Source: Candidatus Rokuibacteriota bacterium
Lineage (GTDB): Bacteria > Methylomirabilota > Methylomirabilia > Rokubacteriales > CSP1-6
Assembly (NCBI GenBank): GCA_003220265.1
Contig: QHRW01000024.1
Coordinates: 1-57,476, forward strand
DNA length: 57,476 nt
Direction of reading: 5' to 3'
The notes beneath the pieces are model-generated. The model worked only from the letters and a program-made list of their open reading frames with translations. It searched no databases and was not told the origin of the DNA. The translations under genes and the position numbers were made by a program. How positions within the stretch are numbered: position 1 is the first letter of the stretch; each line of letters starts with the position of its first letter. Of the stretch, positions 9,095 through 17,709 are shown piece after piece.

Positions 9095-9136
9095 GCCGCA
9101 TCCATGGCGCCGGCGCGCTCAGGATCTCACGCCTCC

Positions 9137-10672
9137 TCACCTGTCCTTCAGTCTCACGTCCTCGTAGGGCGCCGACCACGGATAGTCGGTGATGAGGCCG
9201 AGGCCCGACTCGGCCACGCGCGGACCGACGCCCTGCAGGACGACGAACTGCCACACGGGCAGGAACATGGCCTTCTCGTGCATGAGCTGCTGGATCCGCT
9301 TCAGGATCACCTCGCGCTTTTTCGGATCGAGCTCGCTCGCCTGCTCGCGGTGGAGCCCGTCGATGTCGGGATAGCCGCCGTAGGCGAACGTCCCGGTGGA
9401 CGCCACGAACGCGTCGATGCGCGTGGCCGCATTGCCGGCGGTGCCGCTCAGCCCGTAGATGATGTTCTTCAGCTTCTTGTCCTGGTACGCCTTGAGGAAG
9501 GCCGCGCGCTCGAGCGGGCGCAGGCGCGTGCGGATGCCGGCCGCCTGCAAATCGTTGAGCAGCGCCTCGCTGGCCGAGCTGGTCCCGGCGTCGCACCAGA
9601 AGTCACCCGCGTCGAAGCCGTTCGGGTAGCCGGCTTCGGCGAGCAGCTGCTTGGCCCGCGCGGGATCGTAGGCGTACGGCGGCGGCTGCCAGTAGAACTC
9701 GTAGCTGCTGGGGATGATGCTGCCCGTGATCTTGGCGAAGCCGAGTGCCTCGGCCTGGTTGATCGCCTGATGGTTGACGGCGTGGTTGGCCGCCAGCCGC
9801 ACCCGCCGGTCGTGCCACGGCGACTTCGGATCCCACTGGTCGGCGAACACCAGCCAGTGCGTGCTCGTGAACGGCGTCGGGCGCAGCGTGAGCCCCGGCG
9901 TGCGGCGCACCTCGTCGGCGAGCGTGCCGTCGAACCCGTAGGCGATGTCGGCGTCGCCGCGCTTGAGCCCGGCCAGTCGCGTGGAGCCGTCCGGCACGGC
10001 CTTGAAGACGATCCGCTTCACGGCCGGCGCCTTGCGCCAGTAGCCGTCGAAGGCCTCCAGCACCAGCTCCACGCCCGGCGTGAACGAGACGAAGCGGTAG
10101 GGCCCGGCGCCCACCGGCGCCTTCTTGAAGCCGTCCTCGCCCACGCGCTCGACGTACTTCTTGGGCACGATCCAGCCGGCGCCGGTGGCGGGCGTGGCGT
10201 AGTGGAGCAGGAAGTCGGGCCACGGTTTCTTGAGCCGGAAGCGCACCCGCCCGGCATCCGGGGTCTCGACGCTCGCCACGTGCTCCTTCAGCGCGCGGAC
10301 GAAGATGCCCCGGTAGCGCTCGAAGGAGAACTTGACGTCCTCGGCCGTCACGGGATCGCCGGTGTGGAACTTCGTGCCCTTGCGCAAGACGAACTCGTAG
10401 ACGAGCCCGTCGGACGAGACGCTCCACGACTCGGCCAGGCTCGGGGCCATGCTCTTGCCGGGCATCGGCTTCACCAGCGCGTCGTGCAGCGCGTACAGAA
10501 GGATGAAAGGCGTGATGAGGCCCGGCGTCTCGGCGGGATCGAAGAACGTGGGCGCCAGCGTGAAGTGGGTGGCCCACGTGATTTGCCCGTCGGCGGCGCC
10601 GGGCGACGGCGCCGGCGCCAGCAGCGCCAGCGCGAGCACGCCGGCCACGATGCATCGAGCGCGTTGGCTCAT
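9137..10672 (-). CDS. Periplasmic solute-binding protein, family 5 (peptide/opine type)
   Basis: ABC transporter substrate-binding protein of the DppA/OppA family (511 residues). The N-terminus is a Sec signal (ALALLAPAPSPGAAD). The family pattern LAESWSVSSDGLVYEFVLRKG followed by KFHTGDPVTAEDVKFSFERY is clear. AGGAGGAG lies just upstream of the ATG. No permease or ATPase of this transporter class is nearby, so it is an orphan that must work with components encoded elsewhere. It begins 16 bp after the zinc dehydrogenase gene. The ligand could be a peptide, opine or other small molecule. Confidence 0.9.
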   Translation of the reverse strand: MSQRARCIVAGVLALALLAPAPSPGAADGQITWATHFTLAPTFFDPAETPGLITPFILLYALHDALVKPMPGKSMAPSLAESWSVSSDGLVYEFVLRKGTKFHTGDPVTAEDVKFSFERYRGIFVRALKEHVASVETPDAGRVRFRLKKPWPDFLLHYATPATGAGWIVPKKYVERVGEDGFKKAPVGAGPYRFVSFTPGVELVLEAFDGYWRKAPAVKRIVFKAVPDGSTRLAGLKRGDADIAYGFDGTLADEVRRTPGLTLRPTPFTSTHWLVFADQWDPKSPWHDRRVRLAANHAVNHQAINQAEALGFAKITGSIIPSSYEFYWQPPPYAYDPARAKQLLAEAGYPNGFDAGDFWCDAGTSSASEALLNDLQAAGIRTRLRPLERAAFLKAYQDKKLKNIIYGLSGTAGNAATRIDAFVASTGTFAYGGYPDIDGLHREQASELDPKKREVILKRIQQLMHEKAMFLPVWQFVVLQGVGPRVAESGLGLITDYPWSAPYEDVRLKDR

Positions 10673-10688
10673 CGGCTCCTCCTCGCTC

Positions 10689-11756
10689 TCACGGGTTCAG
10701 GATGACCTTCAGCGGGTCGCCGGTGCGCGTCTCCAGCACCGCGATGGCGTCGTGGACGCGGCCGAGCGGGAACTGGTGCGTGATGAGCGGCTTGGCCGTG
10801 AGCCGCCCGGCGGCCAGCAGCGCCAGCGCGCGGCCGACGCTGGTGCCGCCCTCGCCGCGCTCGGTGTAGATCGTGATGTTGCGCCGGACCGCGTGGCTCA
10901 CGTCGGCGGTGACGGGGCCGTGATAGAAGGCCACGAGCAGCACCTTGCCGCCGGGCTTCGCCATGCGGATCGACTGGTCGAAGGTCTCGTCGCCGCCGGC
11001 GCAGTCGATCACGAGGTCGGCGCCCTTGCCGCCCGTCGCCTCCATCACCGCGGTCACGGGATCGGCCGCGCGGCTGTTGACGATGACGTCGGCGCCGAGC
11101 TGGCGCCCCACCGCCAGCCGCGAGTCGCGGGTGCCGGTGAGGATCACGCGCGTGGCGCCGAGCGCGCGCACGAGCTGGATCGCCATGAGCCCGATGGGGC
11201 CGGGCCCGAGCACGGCCACCGTCTCGCCCGCGAAGTAGCCGCCCGCGTTCTCGAGGCCGAACAGCGGGCTGCCGGAGGTCATCACCACGGTGGCTTCCTC
11301 GTAGCTCACGCCCTCCGGAATGCGATAGAGCGTGTTGACGTGGTTCACCGCGTACTCGGCCAGCCCGCCGTTGGTCGTGAACCCATTGGCGCGATGGCCG
11401 CGCTTGCGGTTGCCGTAGTTCAGGCACGCGGTGTACAGGCCGCGGATGCAGTTCTCGCAGCGACGGCAGCCCATGTGCGCCTCGACGACCACCCGGTCGC
11501 CGACCTGAAACTCATCCACCGTGCGTCCCACCGCGACGATGTCTCCCGCGTACTCGTGGCCGAAGATGAACTCGCCGTACGGGGGCATCTGCGGCATGCC
11601 CTGGTGGATGATTTTCAGGTCCGTCCCTCAGACGCCGCAGGCCCTCACGCGCACGAGCACATCCTCGTCACCCGGCACCGGCACCGCGCGCTGCTGGAGC
11701 TCGAAGCGATGCGGCGCGACCAGCACGGTGGCCGTCATGGTGGCTGGAATCTGCAT
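10689..11756 (-). CDS. Zinc-dependent medium-chain dehydrogenase with in-frame UGA at the catalytic zinc-ligand Cys (candidate selenoprotein)
   Basis: Zinc alcohol/threonine-dehydrogenase-like MDR enzyme. Start at ATG 11756, six bases after AAAGGAG. Codon 43 (11630-11628) is TGA, in the context ACGV-UGA-GTDL. The family motif there is CGxCGTD, so the UGA replaces exactly the catalytic zinc ligand; the other dehydrogenase in the window (25278-26330) has Cys at this position. Everything else is intact: GHE (H67, E68), the four structural-zinc cysteines C97, C100, C103, C111, the Rossmann motif GPGPIGL, and a full-length C-terminus (355 residues). A hairpin fitting a bacterial SECIS follows. A nonsense mutation is the alternative. 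It is upstream of and probably co-transcribed with the binding-protein gene. Confidence 0.75.
11583..11601 (-). promoter_or_regulatory. Candidate bacterial SECIS hairpin of the MDR gene
   Basis: On the coding strand GGGCAT (11601-11596) pairs perfectly with ATGCCC (11588-11583) around a 7-nt loop GCCGCAG that starts with G. The loop begins 33 nt after the UGA. The published bacterial SECIS pattern (UGA-to-loop distance of roughly 16-37 nt, stem of at least 4 bp, G in the first two loop positions) is met, though near the far limit. It is less canonical than the MerB one. Confidence 0.5.
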
Positions 11757-11897
11757 GGTGACTCCTTTCGAAATCGCGGCGCGTAAATCGAAACCGCGCT
11801 CATTGAGCCAATCGAGCATCTTGTCGCTGCGCCATTCCGGGAGTATCGCACGGGCAGTAAACTCGGTTTTACATGCCCCCAGAGTCACACCGAGACA

Positions 11898-12590
11898 CTA
11901 CCCCGGCGCCTCGCAGCGCACGGCGGGCGGGTCGGCGGCGCGCAGCAGCACGCCCGGGCGCACGACGCGTGCGAAGGGCGCCACCGCGTGCAGCACGCCG
12001 CCGGCCGTGACCACGGCCTCGGCGTCGATCGGACACCCGCCGACCTTCAGGGCCCTGGCCGCCCACGTGTTGGAGTTGTCGAGCAGCCGGTAGCGCCCGC
12101 GCGCCAGATAGAAGGCCCCGACGCCGTAGCTGGCCGGCGCCACGACGATCGGGCGGCCCTGAGCGTCGACGGCGTAGCTGGCCTCGACATACCGAGTCAG
12201 CGCCGCAAAGCCGTCGGGCGACAGGTCGACCTTCAAAATTTTCGCCTGCGGGAACATCTCCGCGACCTCGTCGTCGAAGCCGACGACCTGCAGCACGCTC
12301 GAGCGCGAGCGGAAGGCCGCGCGCAACGCCAGCCCGAGGGTTCCGCGCGGCGCCGGGTAGAAGTCCCCGTCCCCCCAGCCGACCTCGAGATAGCGGAAGG
12401 AGCCGAGCGCGAGCGTCCGCGACAGACCGACCGCGGCGACGTCCTCGCGGCGGAGCACGAGCCCCACGTGCCAGCCGTGGCTCACGAGATAGACGGGCCG
12501 GTCCGCGCTTGACGATGGGGTCGCCTCATCGGCGTGGCCGGGAGTGCCGGCCGCGAGCAGCGCGAGAGCGATCGCGAATGCCAGCGTCAC
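11898..12590 (-). CDS. DUF2459/TIGR02117-family exported protein
   Basis: Conserved protein of unknown function (230 residues) with a signal peptide (FAIALALLAAGTPGHA). The family pattern is clear: VYLVSHGWHVGLVL near the start, YLEVGWGDGDFY, and LLDNSNTWAARAL near the C-terminus. The conserved His and Trp residues suggest a periplasmic enzyme, but no activity is established that I know of. Start is GTG 12590. It is divergent from the ABC operon and 141 bp upstream of the dehydrogenase gene on the same strand. Confidence 0.85.
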   Translation of the reverse strand: MTLAFAIALALLAAGTPGHADEATPSSSADRPVYLVSHGWHVGLVLRREDVAAVGLSRTLALGSFRYLEVGWGDGDFYPAPRGTLGLALRAAFRSRSSVLQVVGFDDEVAEMFPQAKILKVDLSPDGFAALTRYVEASYAVDAQGRPIVVAPASYGVGAFYLARGRYRLLDNSNTWAARALKVGGCPIDAEAVVTAGGVLHAVAPFARVVRPGVLLRAADPPAVRCEAPG

Positions 12591-12643
12591 GGGTTTTACC
12601 GTACTATGAGCGCCCGGCGATCCGTGGCGGCCAGGAGGACGCG

Positions 12644-13411
12644 CTGCTCATTACCGCGGCAGGCCTGAACCAGACGTACGTCAGCCAGGACCGGTCCGTC
12701 GTGCCGGCGCTCGCCGACGTGTCGCTCGCCGTCGCGCCCGGCGAGTTCGTGACGATCGTGGGGCCCTCGGGGTGCGGCAAGACGACGCTGCTCAGGATCC
12801 TGGGAGGTCTCCTGCGGCCCACCTCGGGCACCGTCCACCTGCTCGGCCGCGCCGTGACGGGCCCGAGCCGCAACGTCGGCATCGTGTTCCAGGACCCGGT
12901 CCTGCTGCCATGGCGCACCGTGCTCGACAACGTGCTGCTACCGGTCCAGGTCCTCCGCCTCGACCGTCAGACCTATCGCGCGCGCGCGCTCGATCTGCTG
13001 GGCCTGGTGGGGCTCAAGGGATTCGAGGGCAAGTACCCGCACGAGCTGTCGGGCGGGATGCGCCAGCGCGTGTCGCTGGCCCGCGCGCTGGTCCACGACC
13101 CCGCGCTGCTACTGATGGACGAGCCGTTCGGCGCGCTCGACGCGATGACGCGCGAGGCGATGAACCTCGAGCTGCAGCGCATCTGGCGCGAGTCCGGCAA
13201 GACGGTGGCCTTCATCACGCACTCCATCTCCGAAGCCGTGTTCCTCGGCGACCGCGTCGTCGTGATGTCGCCGCGGCCCGGCCGCATCGCCGACGTGGTG
13301 ACGGTCGAGCTCGGCCGGCCGCGCGATCTCGACCTGATGGCCTCCGACGCCTTCGGCGTGTACGCGCGCAAGATCCGCCAGGCGCTCGGCCCGCGCGGGA
13401 TGCTCGAATGA
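12644..13411 (+). CDS. NitT/TauT-type ABC transporter ATPase
   Basis: ATP-hydrolysing subunit of a nitrate/sulfonate/taurine-type importer. Walker A GPSGCGKTT, the Q-loop FQDPVLLPWR, the signature LSGGMRQR and Walker B LLLMDEPFGALD are all present. The start is uncertain. Homology begins at LLITAAGLNQTY; a perfect AGGAGG (12633-12638) lies 5 nt before CTG 12644, and a TACTAT -10-like sequence at 12602 fits a downstream start. The first in-frame ATG is 12578, which would overlap the divergent gene. The stop overlaps the permease ATG (ATGA). First gene of a six-gene operon. Confidence 0.92.
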   Translation: MLITAAGLNQTYVSQDRSVVPALADVSLAVAPGEFVTIVGPSGCGKTTLLRILGGLLRPTSGTVHLLGRAVTGPSRNVGIVFQDPVLLPWRTVLDNVLLPVQVLRLDRQTYRARALDLLGLVGLKGFEGKYPHELSGGMRQRVSLARALVHDPALLLMDEPFGALDAMTREAMNLELQRIWRESGKTVAFITHSISEAVFLGDRVVVMSPRPGRIADVVTVELGRPRDLDLMASDAFGVYARKIRQALGPRGMLE

Positions 13412-14196
13412 CCCTGCGCGACGTCCGGCAGCGCCCGCACGTGGTGCTGATCCCGCTCGTCTTCGTGGCGTTCGTGGCGGCGTGGGAGTCCATCGTCCGC
13501 GCCTGGCGCATCCCGGATTACCTGCTGCCGGCGCCGAGCGCCATCGCGCGGGCGCTCGGGCTGGGCCTCACCAACCGGCTCTACGTCGAGCACGCGTGGG
13601 TCACCGTGAGCGAGGCGCTGCTGGGCTTCCTCATCGCCGCCGCCACCGGCGTCGTGCTCGGCACGGTGATCGCCCAGTTCCGCCTCGTCGAGCGCACGCT
13701 CTATCCGTACGTGGTCGCGTTCCAGACGCTGCCGAAGATCGCGGTGGCGCCGCTGCTGGTCGTGTGGCTCGGCTTCGGCGTGTCGTCCAAGATCGTCATC
13801 GCCGCCCTGGTGGCGTTCTTCCCCGTGCTCGTCAACGTCATCGTGGGTCTCAAGACGGTGGACGCGCCCAAGCTCGACCTCATGCGCTCGTTGAGCGCGA
13901 CCCGCTGGCAGACCTTCCGGTTCGTGACGTTCCCGAACGCGCTGCCCTTCGTCTTCGCCGGGCTCGACATCGCCGTGGTGTTCAGCGTGCTCGGCGCCAT
14001 CGTCGGCGAGTTCGTCGGCTCGCAGCGCGGTCTCGGCAACCTCATCCTGCAATTCAACACCGCGCTCGACATCGCGGGGATGTTTGCCGTGCTCCTGCTG
14101 CTGGCCGCGCTCGGCGTGGCGCTACACCTGATCATGCAGGCGATCCAGCGGCGCGTCATCTTCTGGGCCCAGCCGGACCACGTGATCGGCGCGTGA
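13408..14196 (+). CDS. NitT/TauT-type ABC transporter permease
   Basis: Inner-membrane permease (262 residues, about six helices) of the SsuC/TauC type. It carries the BPD_transp_1 coupling loop around EFVGSQRGLGNLI and the typical VAFQTLPKIAVAPLLVVWLGFG segment. The ATG overlaps the stop of the ATPase gene. With the ATPase and the following binding protein it makes a complete three-part importer. Confidence 0.93.
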   Translation: MTLRDVRQRPHVVLIPLVFVAFVAAWESIVRAWRIPDYLLPAPSAIARALGLGLTNRLYVEHAWVTVSEALLGFLIAAATGVVLGTVIAQFRLVERTLYPYVVAFQTLPKIAVAPLLVVWLGFGVSSKIVIAALVAFFPVLVNVIVGLKTVDAPKLDLMRSLSATRWQTFRFVTFPNALPFVFAGLDIAVVFSVLGAIVGEFVGSQRGLGNLILQFNTALDIAGMFAVLLLLAALGVALHLIMQAIQRRVIFWAQPDHVIGA

Positions 14197-14227
14197 GGAC
14201 CATCGCGCGCCCGAGGAGGTTCTGTCG

Positions 14228-15292
14228 ATGAAGCGACTCGCGCTGCTCGTCCTCGTCAGCCTCGCCGCCGCCGGTGCCGTCGGCGCCCAGACCAGGCCCC
14301 CCGCCAAGGTCGTCTACACGCTCACGACCAAGGACGTCTCGGTCGGGCTCTCCGCCCACACCTCCATTCCGCTCACCCTCGGCTACTGGAAGGCCGAAGG
14401 GCTCGACGTCGAGGTGACGACGCTCGAGGGCTCGACGGCGGGCCTGCAGCAGCTCGCGGCCGGCAACATCCACTTCGCCACCGTGGGCCCGGAAGTCGCG
14501 CTGATCGCCCGCGAGAAGGGCGTGAAGGTGAAGTCGTTCTACGTGGTGTCCGGCGTCACGATCTTCCGCGTCGTCGTGCCCAAGGACAGCGCGATCCAGA
14601 CGGTCGCCGACCTGCGCGGCAAGACCATCGGCTGCTCCGCCCTCACCTCCGGCGCGGTCCCGGTGGCCCGCGCGCTGCTGGCCTCGGGCGGGGTCGATCC
14701 CGACAAGGACGTGAAGTGGATCGGCGTCGGCACCGGGGCGCCGGCGGCGGTGGCGCTCAACGGCAAGAGCGTGGACGCCATGGCGCTGTGGGGCGACTTC
14801 CAGGCGAGCCTGGAGAACCGCGGGCTCCAGTTCCGCGAGATCACGGCGCCGTTCATGAAAGACCTCCTCGGGCAGGTCGTCATCGCCCGCGACGACTTCC
14901 TGGCCGAGCAGCCGGCCGTGGCGGCGGCCTTCGCGCGCGGCCTGGCCAAGGCCACACTGTTCGGCCTCAGCAACCCCGAGGCCGCCGTGCGCCTGCACTG
15001 GAAGATGTACCCGCAGAGCCGGCCGGCCGGGACGGACGAGTCGCGCGTCCTGAAGGACGCTCTGCACGTCTTCAACGCCCGCTTCGATACGCAGCGCGTG
15101 GACAACCGCGAGGACAAGCGCTGGGGCGCCTCCTCCCCTGCCCAGTGGAGCCGCCTCTTCGCGATCTACAAGGAGCAGAAGCTCATCCAGGGCACGGTCG
15201 ACGTCCACGACGTCTTCACGTCGAGCCTCGTCGACGAGGTGAACCGCTTCGACGCCCAGGCGGTGATCCGCCAGGCCAAGGAGTACCGATGA
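14228..15292 (+). CDS. NMT1/SsuA-type periplasmic substrate-binding protein
   Basis: Solute receptor of the ABC importer (354 residues). Signal peptide MKRLALLVLVSLAAAGAVGA. The NMT1 fold is recognisable from the weak hydrophobic start KVVYTLTTKDVS, PLTLGYWKAEGLDVEVTTLEG, and LAAGNIHFATVGPEVAL. The family binds nitrate, sulfonates, taurine or pyrimidine precursors; the sequence does not say which. It has a good ribosome site (GAGGAGG, just upstream of TTCTGTCG ATG). It lies 31 bp after the permease, and its stop overlaps the next start. Confidence 0.92.
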   Translation: MKRLALLVLVSLAAAGAVGAQTRPPAKVVYTLTTKDVSVGLSAHTSIPLTLGYWKAEGLDVEVTTLEGSTAGLQQLAAGNIHFATVGPEVALIAREKGVKVKSFYVVSGVTIFRVVVPKDSAIQTVADLRGKTIGCSALTSGAVPVARALLASGGVDPDKDVKWIGVGTGAPAAVALNGKSVDAMALWGDFQASLENRGLQFREITAPFMKDLLGQVVIARDDFLAEQPAVAAAFARGLAKATLFGLSNPEAAVRLHWKMYPQSRPAGTDESRVLKDALHVFNARFDTQRVDNREDKRWGASSPAQWSRLFAIYKEQKLIQGTVDVHDVFTSSLVDEVNRFDAQAVIRQAKEYR

Positions 15293-16101
15293 CCCCCTTC
15301 GCCTCCGCGCGCATGTACTCGTGGTCGCCCTCGCTCACCGCGGCGTGGCAGCGGCTGCTCGCGTGGGTGTCGGCGCGTTCGGCCGTGCCCCTGGCCGTTC
15401 TGGACAAGGCCGATCCGTTCCCCCTCGACGAGATCTGGCGGCGGGACGACATGGGCTGCGTGTTCATGTGCGGCTACCCGTGGGCCATGCGGCGCGATCC
15501 TCCGCATCTGCTGGCGGCGCCCGTGCCCGCGCCGGCGCGCTACGGCGGCCGGCCCGTCTACTTCACCGACTTCGTCGTGCGCGACGACAGCCCGTACACC
15601 CGCCTCGAGGACACCTTCGGCGGCGTCCTCGCGTACTCCACCGAGCACTCGCATTCCGGCTACAACGCCGCGCGCTTCCATCTCCTGGCCTATCGCACGC
15701 CCGCGCGGCCGACGTTCTACCGCCAGCTCGTGGGGCCGCTCATCCGCCAGACGCCGGTCATCGAGGCGGTGATCGAGGGGCGCGCCGACGTCGGCCCCGT
15801 GGACGGCTATGCCCTCGACCTCCTGCACCGCCACGGCGATGCGCGCGCCAAGCGCGTGCGCGTGGTGGCGACGACGGTGGCGGCGCCGAGCGCGCCGCTG
15901 GTGGCCTCGCCGATGGTGGATGAAGCGGCGCGCGAGCGTCTGACGGGGGCGCTGCTGGAGGCGCACACCGCACCCGAGATCGCGGCGACGCTCGACGAGC
16001 TGCTGCTCGCGCGCTTCGCGCGCGTGACGCCGGCCGACCTCGACGTGTTCCTCGAGCGCGCGCGCGCCGCCGAAGCCGCCGGATACGCCAAGCTCGCCTG
16101 A
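15289..16101 (+). CDS. PhnD/SsuA-like binding-protein fold, no signal peptide
   Basis: A 270-residue protein similar to the phosphate/phosphonate PhnD substrate-binding family (YGGRPVYFTDFVVRDDS, GVLAYSTEHSHSGYNAARFHL, GRADVGPVDGYALDLL). It lacks an obvious export signal, so it may act in the cytoplasm, for example as a ligand sensor or, by analogy with periplasmic-fold enzymes, in metabolism. Its ATG overlaps the stop of the preceding binding-protein gene, implying translational coupling. Ligand unknown. Confidence 0.82.
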   Translation: MTPFASARMYSWSPSLTAAWQRLLAWVSARSAVPLAVLDKADPFPLDEIWRRDDMGCVFMCGYPWAMRRDPPHLLAAPVPAPARYGGRPVYFTDFVVRDDSPYTRLEDTFGGVLAYSTEHSHSGYNAARFHLLAYRTPARPTFYRQLVGPLIRQTPVIEAVIEGRADVGPVDGYALDLLHRHGDARAKRVRVVATTVAAPSAPLVASPMVDEAARERLTGALLEAHTAPEIAATLDELLLARFARVTPADLDVFLERARAAEAAGYAKLA

Positions 16102-16115
16102 AAGGACGGAGCACC

Positions 16116-17693
16116 ATGAAGCCCAGGACCTGGATCGTGGTCGCGATCGTGGCGCTGTCCATCTCGACGGCCGGCGCTCAGGGGCCCGACAGGATCGGCA
16201 AGGTACGCTTCCCCGTCTCCTGCGTGCCGGCGGTGCAGCAGCCGTTCGAGCGCGCGGTGGCGCTCCTGCACTCCTTCTGGTACCTGGAAGCCGCCAAGGC
16301 CTTCACCGAGATCACGCAGGCCGATCCCGATTGCGCGATGGCGTACTGGGGTCTCGCGCTCACCCAGTGGACGCAGATCTGGTCGCCGCCGCCGCCGGCG
16401 GCGCTCAAGCGCGGGTGGGAAGCCGTCGAGAAAGCGAAGGCCGTGCGGCGTTCGCTGCCCGCGCGCGAGGGCGACTTCGTCGCCGCCGTCGAGGCGTTCT
16501 TCAAGGATGCCGACACGCGCGACCATCGCACGCGCGCGCTGGCCTACGGCCGCGCCATGGAGCAGATGGCCCAGCGCTATCCCGACGACCGCGAGGTGAT
16601 GGCCTTTTACGCGCTGTCGCTGCAGGCCACGGCCGATCCGAAGGACAAGAGCTACGCCAGCCAGAAGCGCTCGGCCGAGATCGCCGAGAAGATCTTCGCC
16701 GCCGAGCCCGACCATCCCGGCGCCGCACACTACATGATCCACGGCTACGACTACCCGCCGCTGGCGGCGCAGGGGCTGCCGGCCGCGCGCCGCTACGCGC
16801 AGTTCGCGCCCTCGGTGCCGCACGCGCTGCACATGCCCTCGCACATCTACGTTCTCCTCGGCATGTGGCCGGACACGGTGAAGAGCAACATCGCGGCCGC
16901 CGCCGCCGAGAAGAGCCGCGGCAACCCCGATGACCACATGCACGCCCTCGATTACCTCGTGTACGGCTACCTGCAGCAGGCCCAGGACGTCGAGGCCAAG
17001 AGCGTGGTGGACGAGGCGCGCGCGATCATGGCGGACCTCGCCGCCCGCAAGTACGACTCCGGCCGCCCCACCGCGCACTTCGCCATGGCGGCGATCGAGG
17101 CGCGCTGGGCGATGGAGCGCGGCAAATGGGCGGAGGCCGCGGCGATCGATCCGCGGCCCAACCGCTTCTCCCACACGGAGTCGATGGTCTACTTCGCGCG
17201 CGCCGTCGGCGCCGCCCGCACCGGCAACGCCGTACGCGCGCGGGCCGACGTGGATCGGCTGGCAGCGCTGAAGGACACCATGAAGGACGCGTACTGGGCC
17301 GAGCAGATCGAGATCCAGCGCCGGGCGGCGGCGGCGTGGACGGCCCGCGCGGAGGGCAAGGTCGAGCAGGGCTTCGCGCTCATGCGCTCGGCCGTCGAGC
17401 TCGAAGCCTCCACCGAGAAGCACAACATCACGCCGGGGCCGATCGTCACCGCCCGCGAGCTGCTGGGCGACATGCTGCTGGAGGCCGGTCAGCCCGGCCC
17501 CGCCGCCGAGGCGTACGAGGCGTCGCTGCGCGTGGCGCCCAACCGCTTCAAGGCGCTGCACGGCGTCGCGCGGGCCGCGGAGCGCGCCGGCGATCGCGGC
17601 CGCGCCTCGGCCTATTACGGCAAGCTGCTGGCCACGGCCGCCGCCGCCGACACCGAGCGCGCCGAGCTCCAGGAGGCCAAAGCCTTCAAGTGA
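16116..17693 (+). CDS. Exported TPR-repeat protein
   Basis: A 525-residue protein with a signal peptide (WIVVAIVALSISTAGA) and helical repeats of TPR type through its length, for example FWYLEAAKAFTEITQADPDC near residue 50 and AAEAYEASLRVAPNRFKAL near 460. It contains the motifs HYMIHGYDYP and HALHMPSHIYVLLGMW, which recur in a family of bacterial TPR proteins of unknown role. It lies 14 bp after the PhnD-like gene in the transporter operon. A scaffolding role near the transporter is conjecture. Confidence 0.85.
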   Translation: MKPRTWIVVAIVALSISTAGAQGPDRIGKVRFPVSCVPAVQQPFERAVALLHSFWYLEAAKAFTEITQADPDCAMAYWGLALTQWTQIWSPPPPAALKRGWEAVEKAKAVRRSLPAREGDFVAAVEAFFKDADTRDHRTRALAYGRAMEQMAQRYPDDREVMAFYALSLQATADPKDKSYASQKRSAEIAEKIFAAEPDHPGAAHYMIHGYDYPPLAAQGLPAARRYAQFAPSVPHALHMPSHIYVLLGMWPDTVKSNIAAAAAEKSRGNPDDHMHALDYLVYGYLQQAQDVEAKSVVDEARAIMADLAARKYDSGRPTAHFAMAAIEARWAMERGKWAEAAAIDPRPNRFSHTESMVYFARAVGAARTGNAVRARADVDRLAALKDTMKDAYWAEQIEIQRRAAAAWTARAEGKVEQGFALMRSAVELEASTEKHNITPGPIVTARELLGDMLLEAGQPGPAAEAYEASLRVAPNRFKALHGVARAAERAGDRGRASAYYGKLLATAAAADTERAELQEAKAFK

Positions 17694-17709
17694 GGCGCGC
17701 GGAGCGGTC

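Noticed and set aside
10689..11756. UGA reassigned genome-wide (alternative genetic code)
   Set aside because: UGA is the ordinary stop of many genes here, including 4-bp ATGA overlaps and the ends of both UGA-containing genes.
11628..11888. A separate small protein ending at the UGA before the dehydrogenase
   Set aside because: Its last 42 residues are the conserved N-terminus of the dehydrogenase itself, with the ribosome site before ATG 11756.
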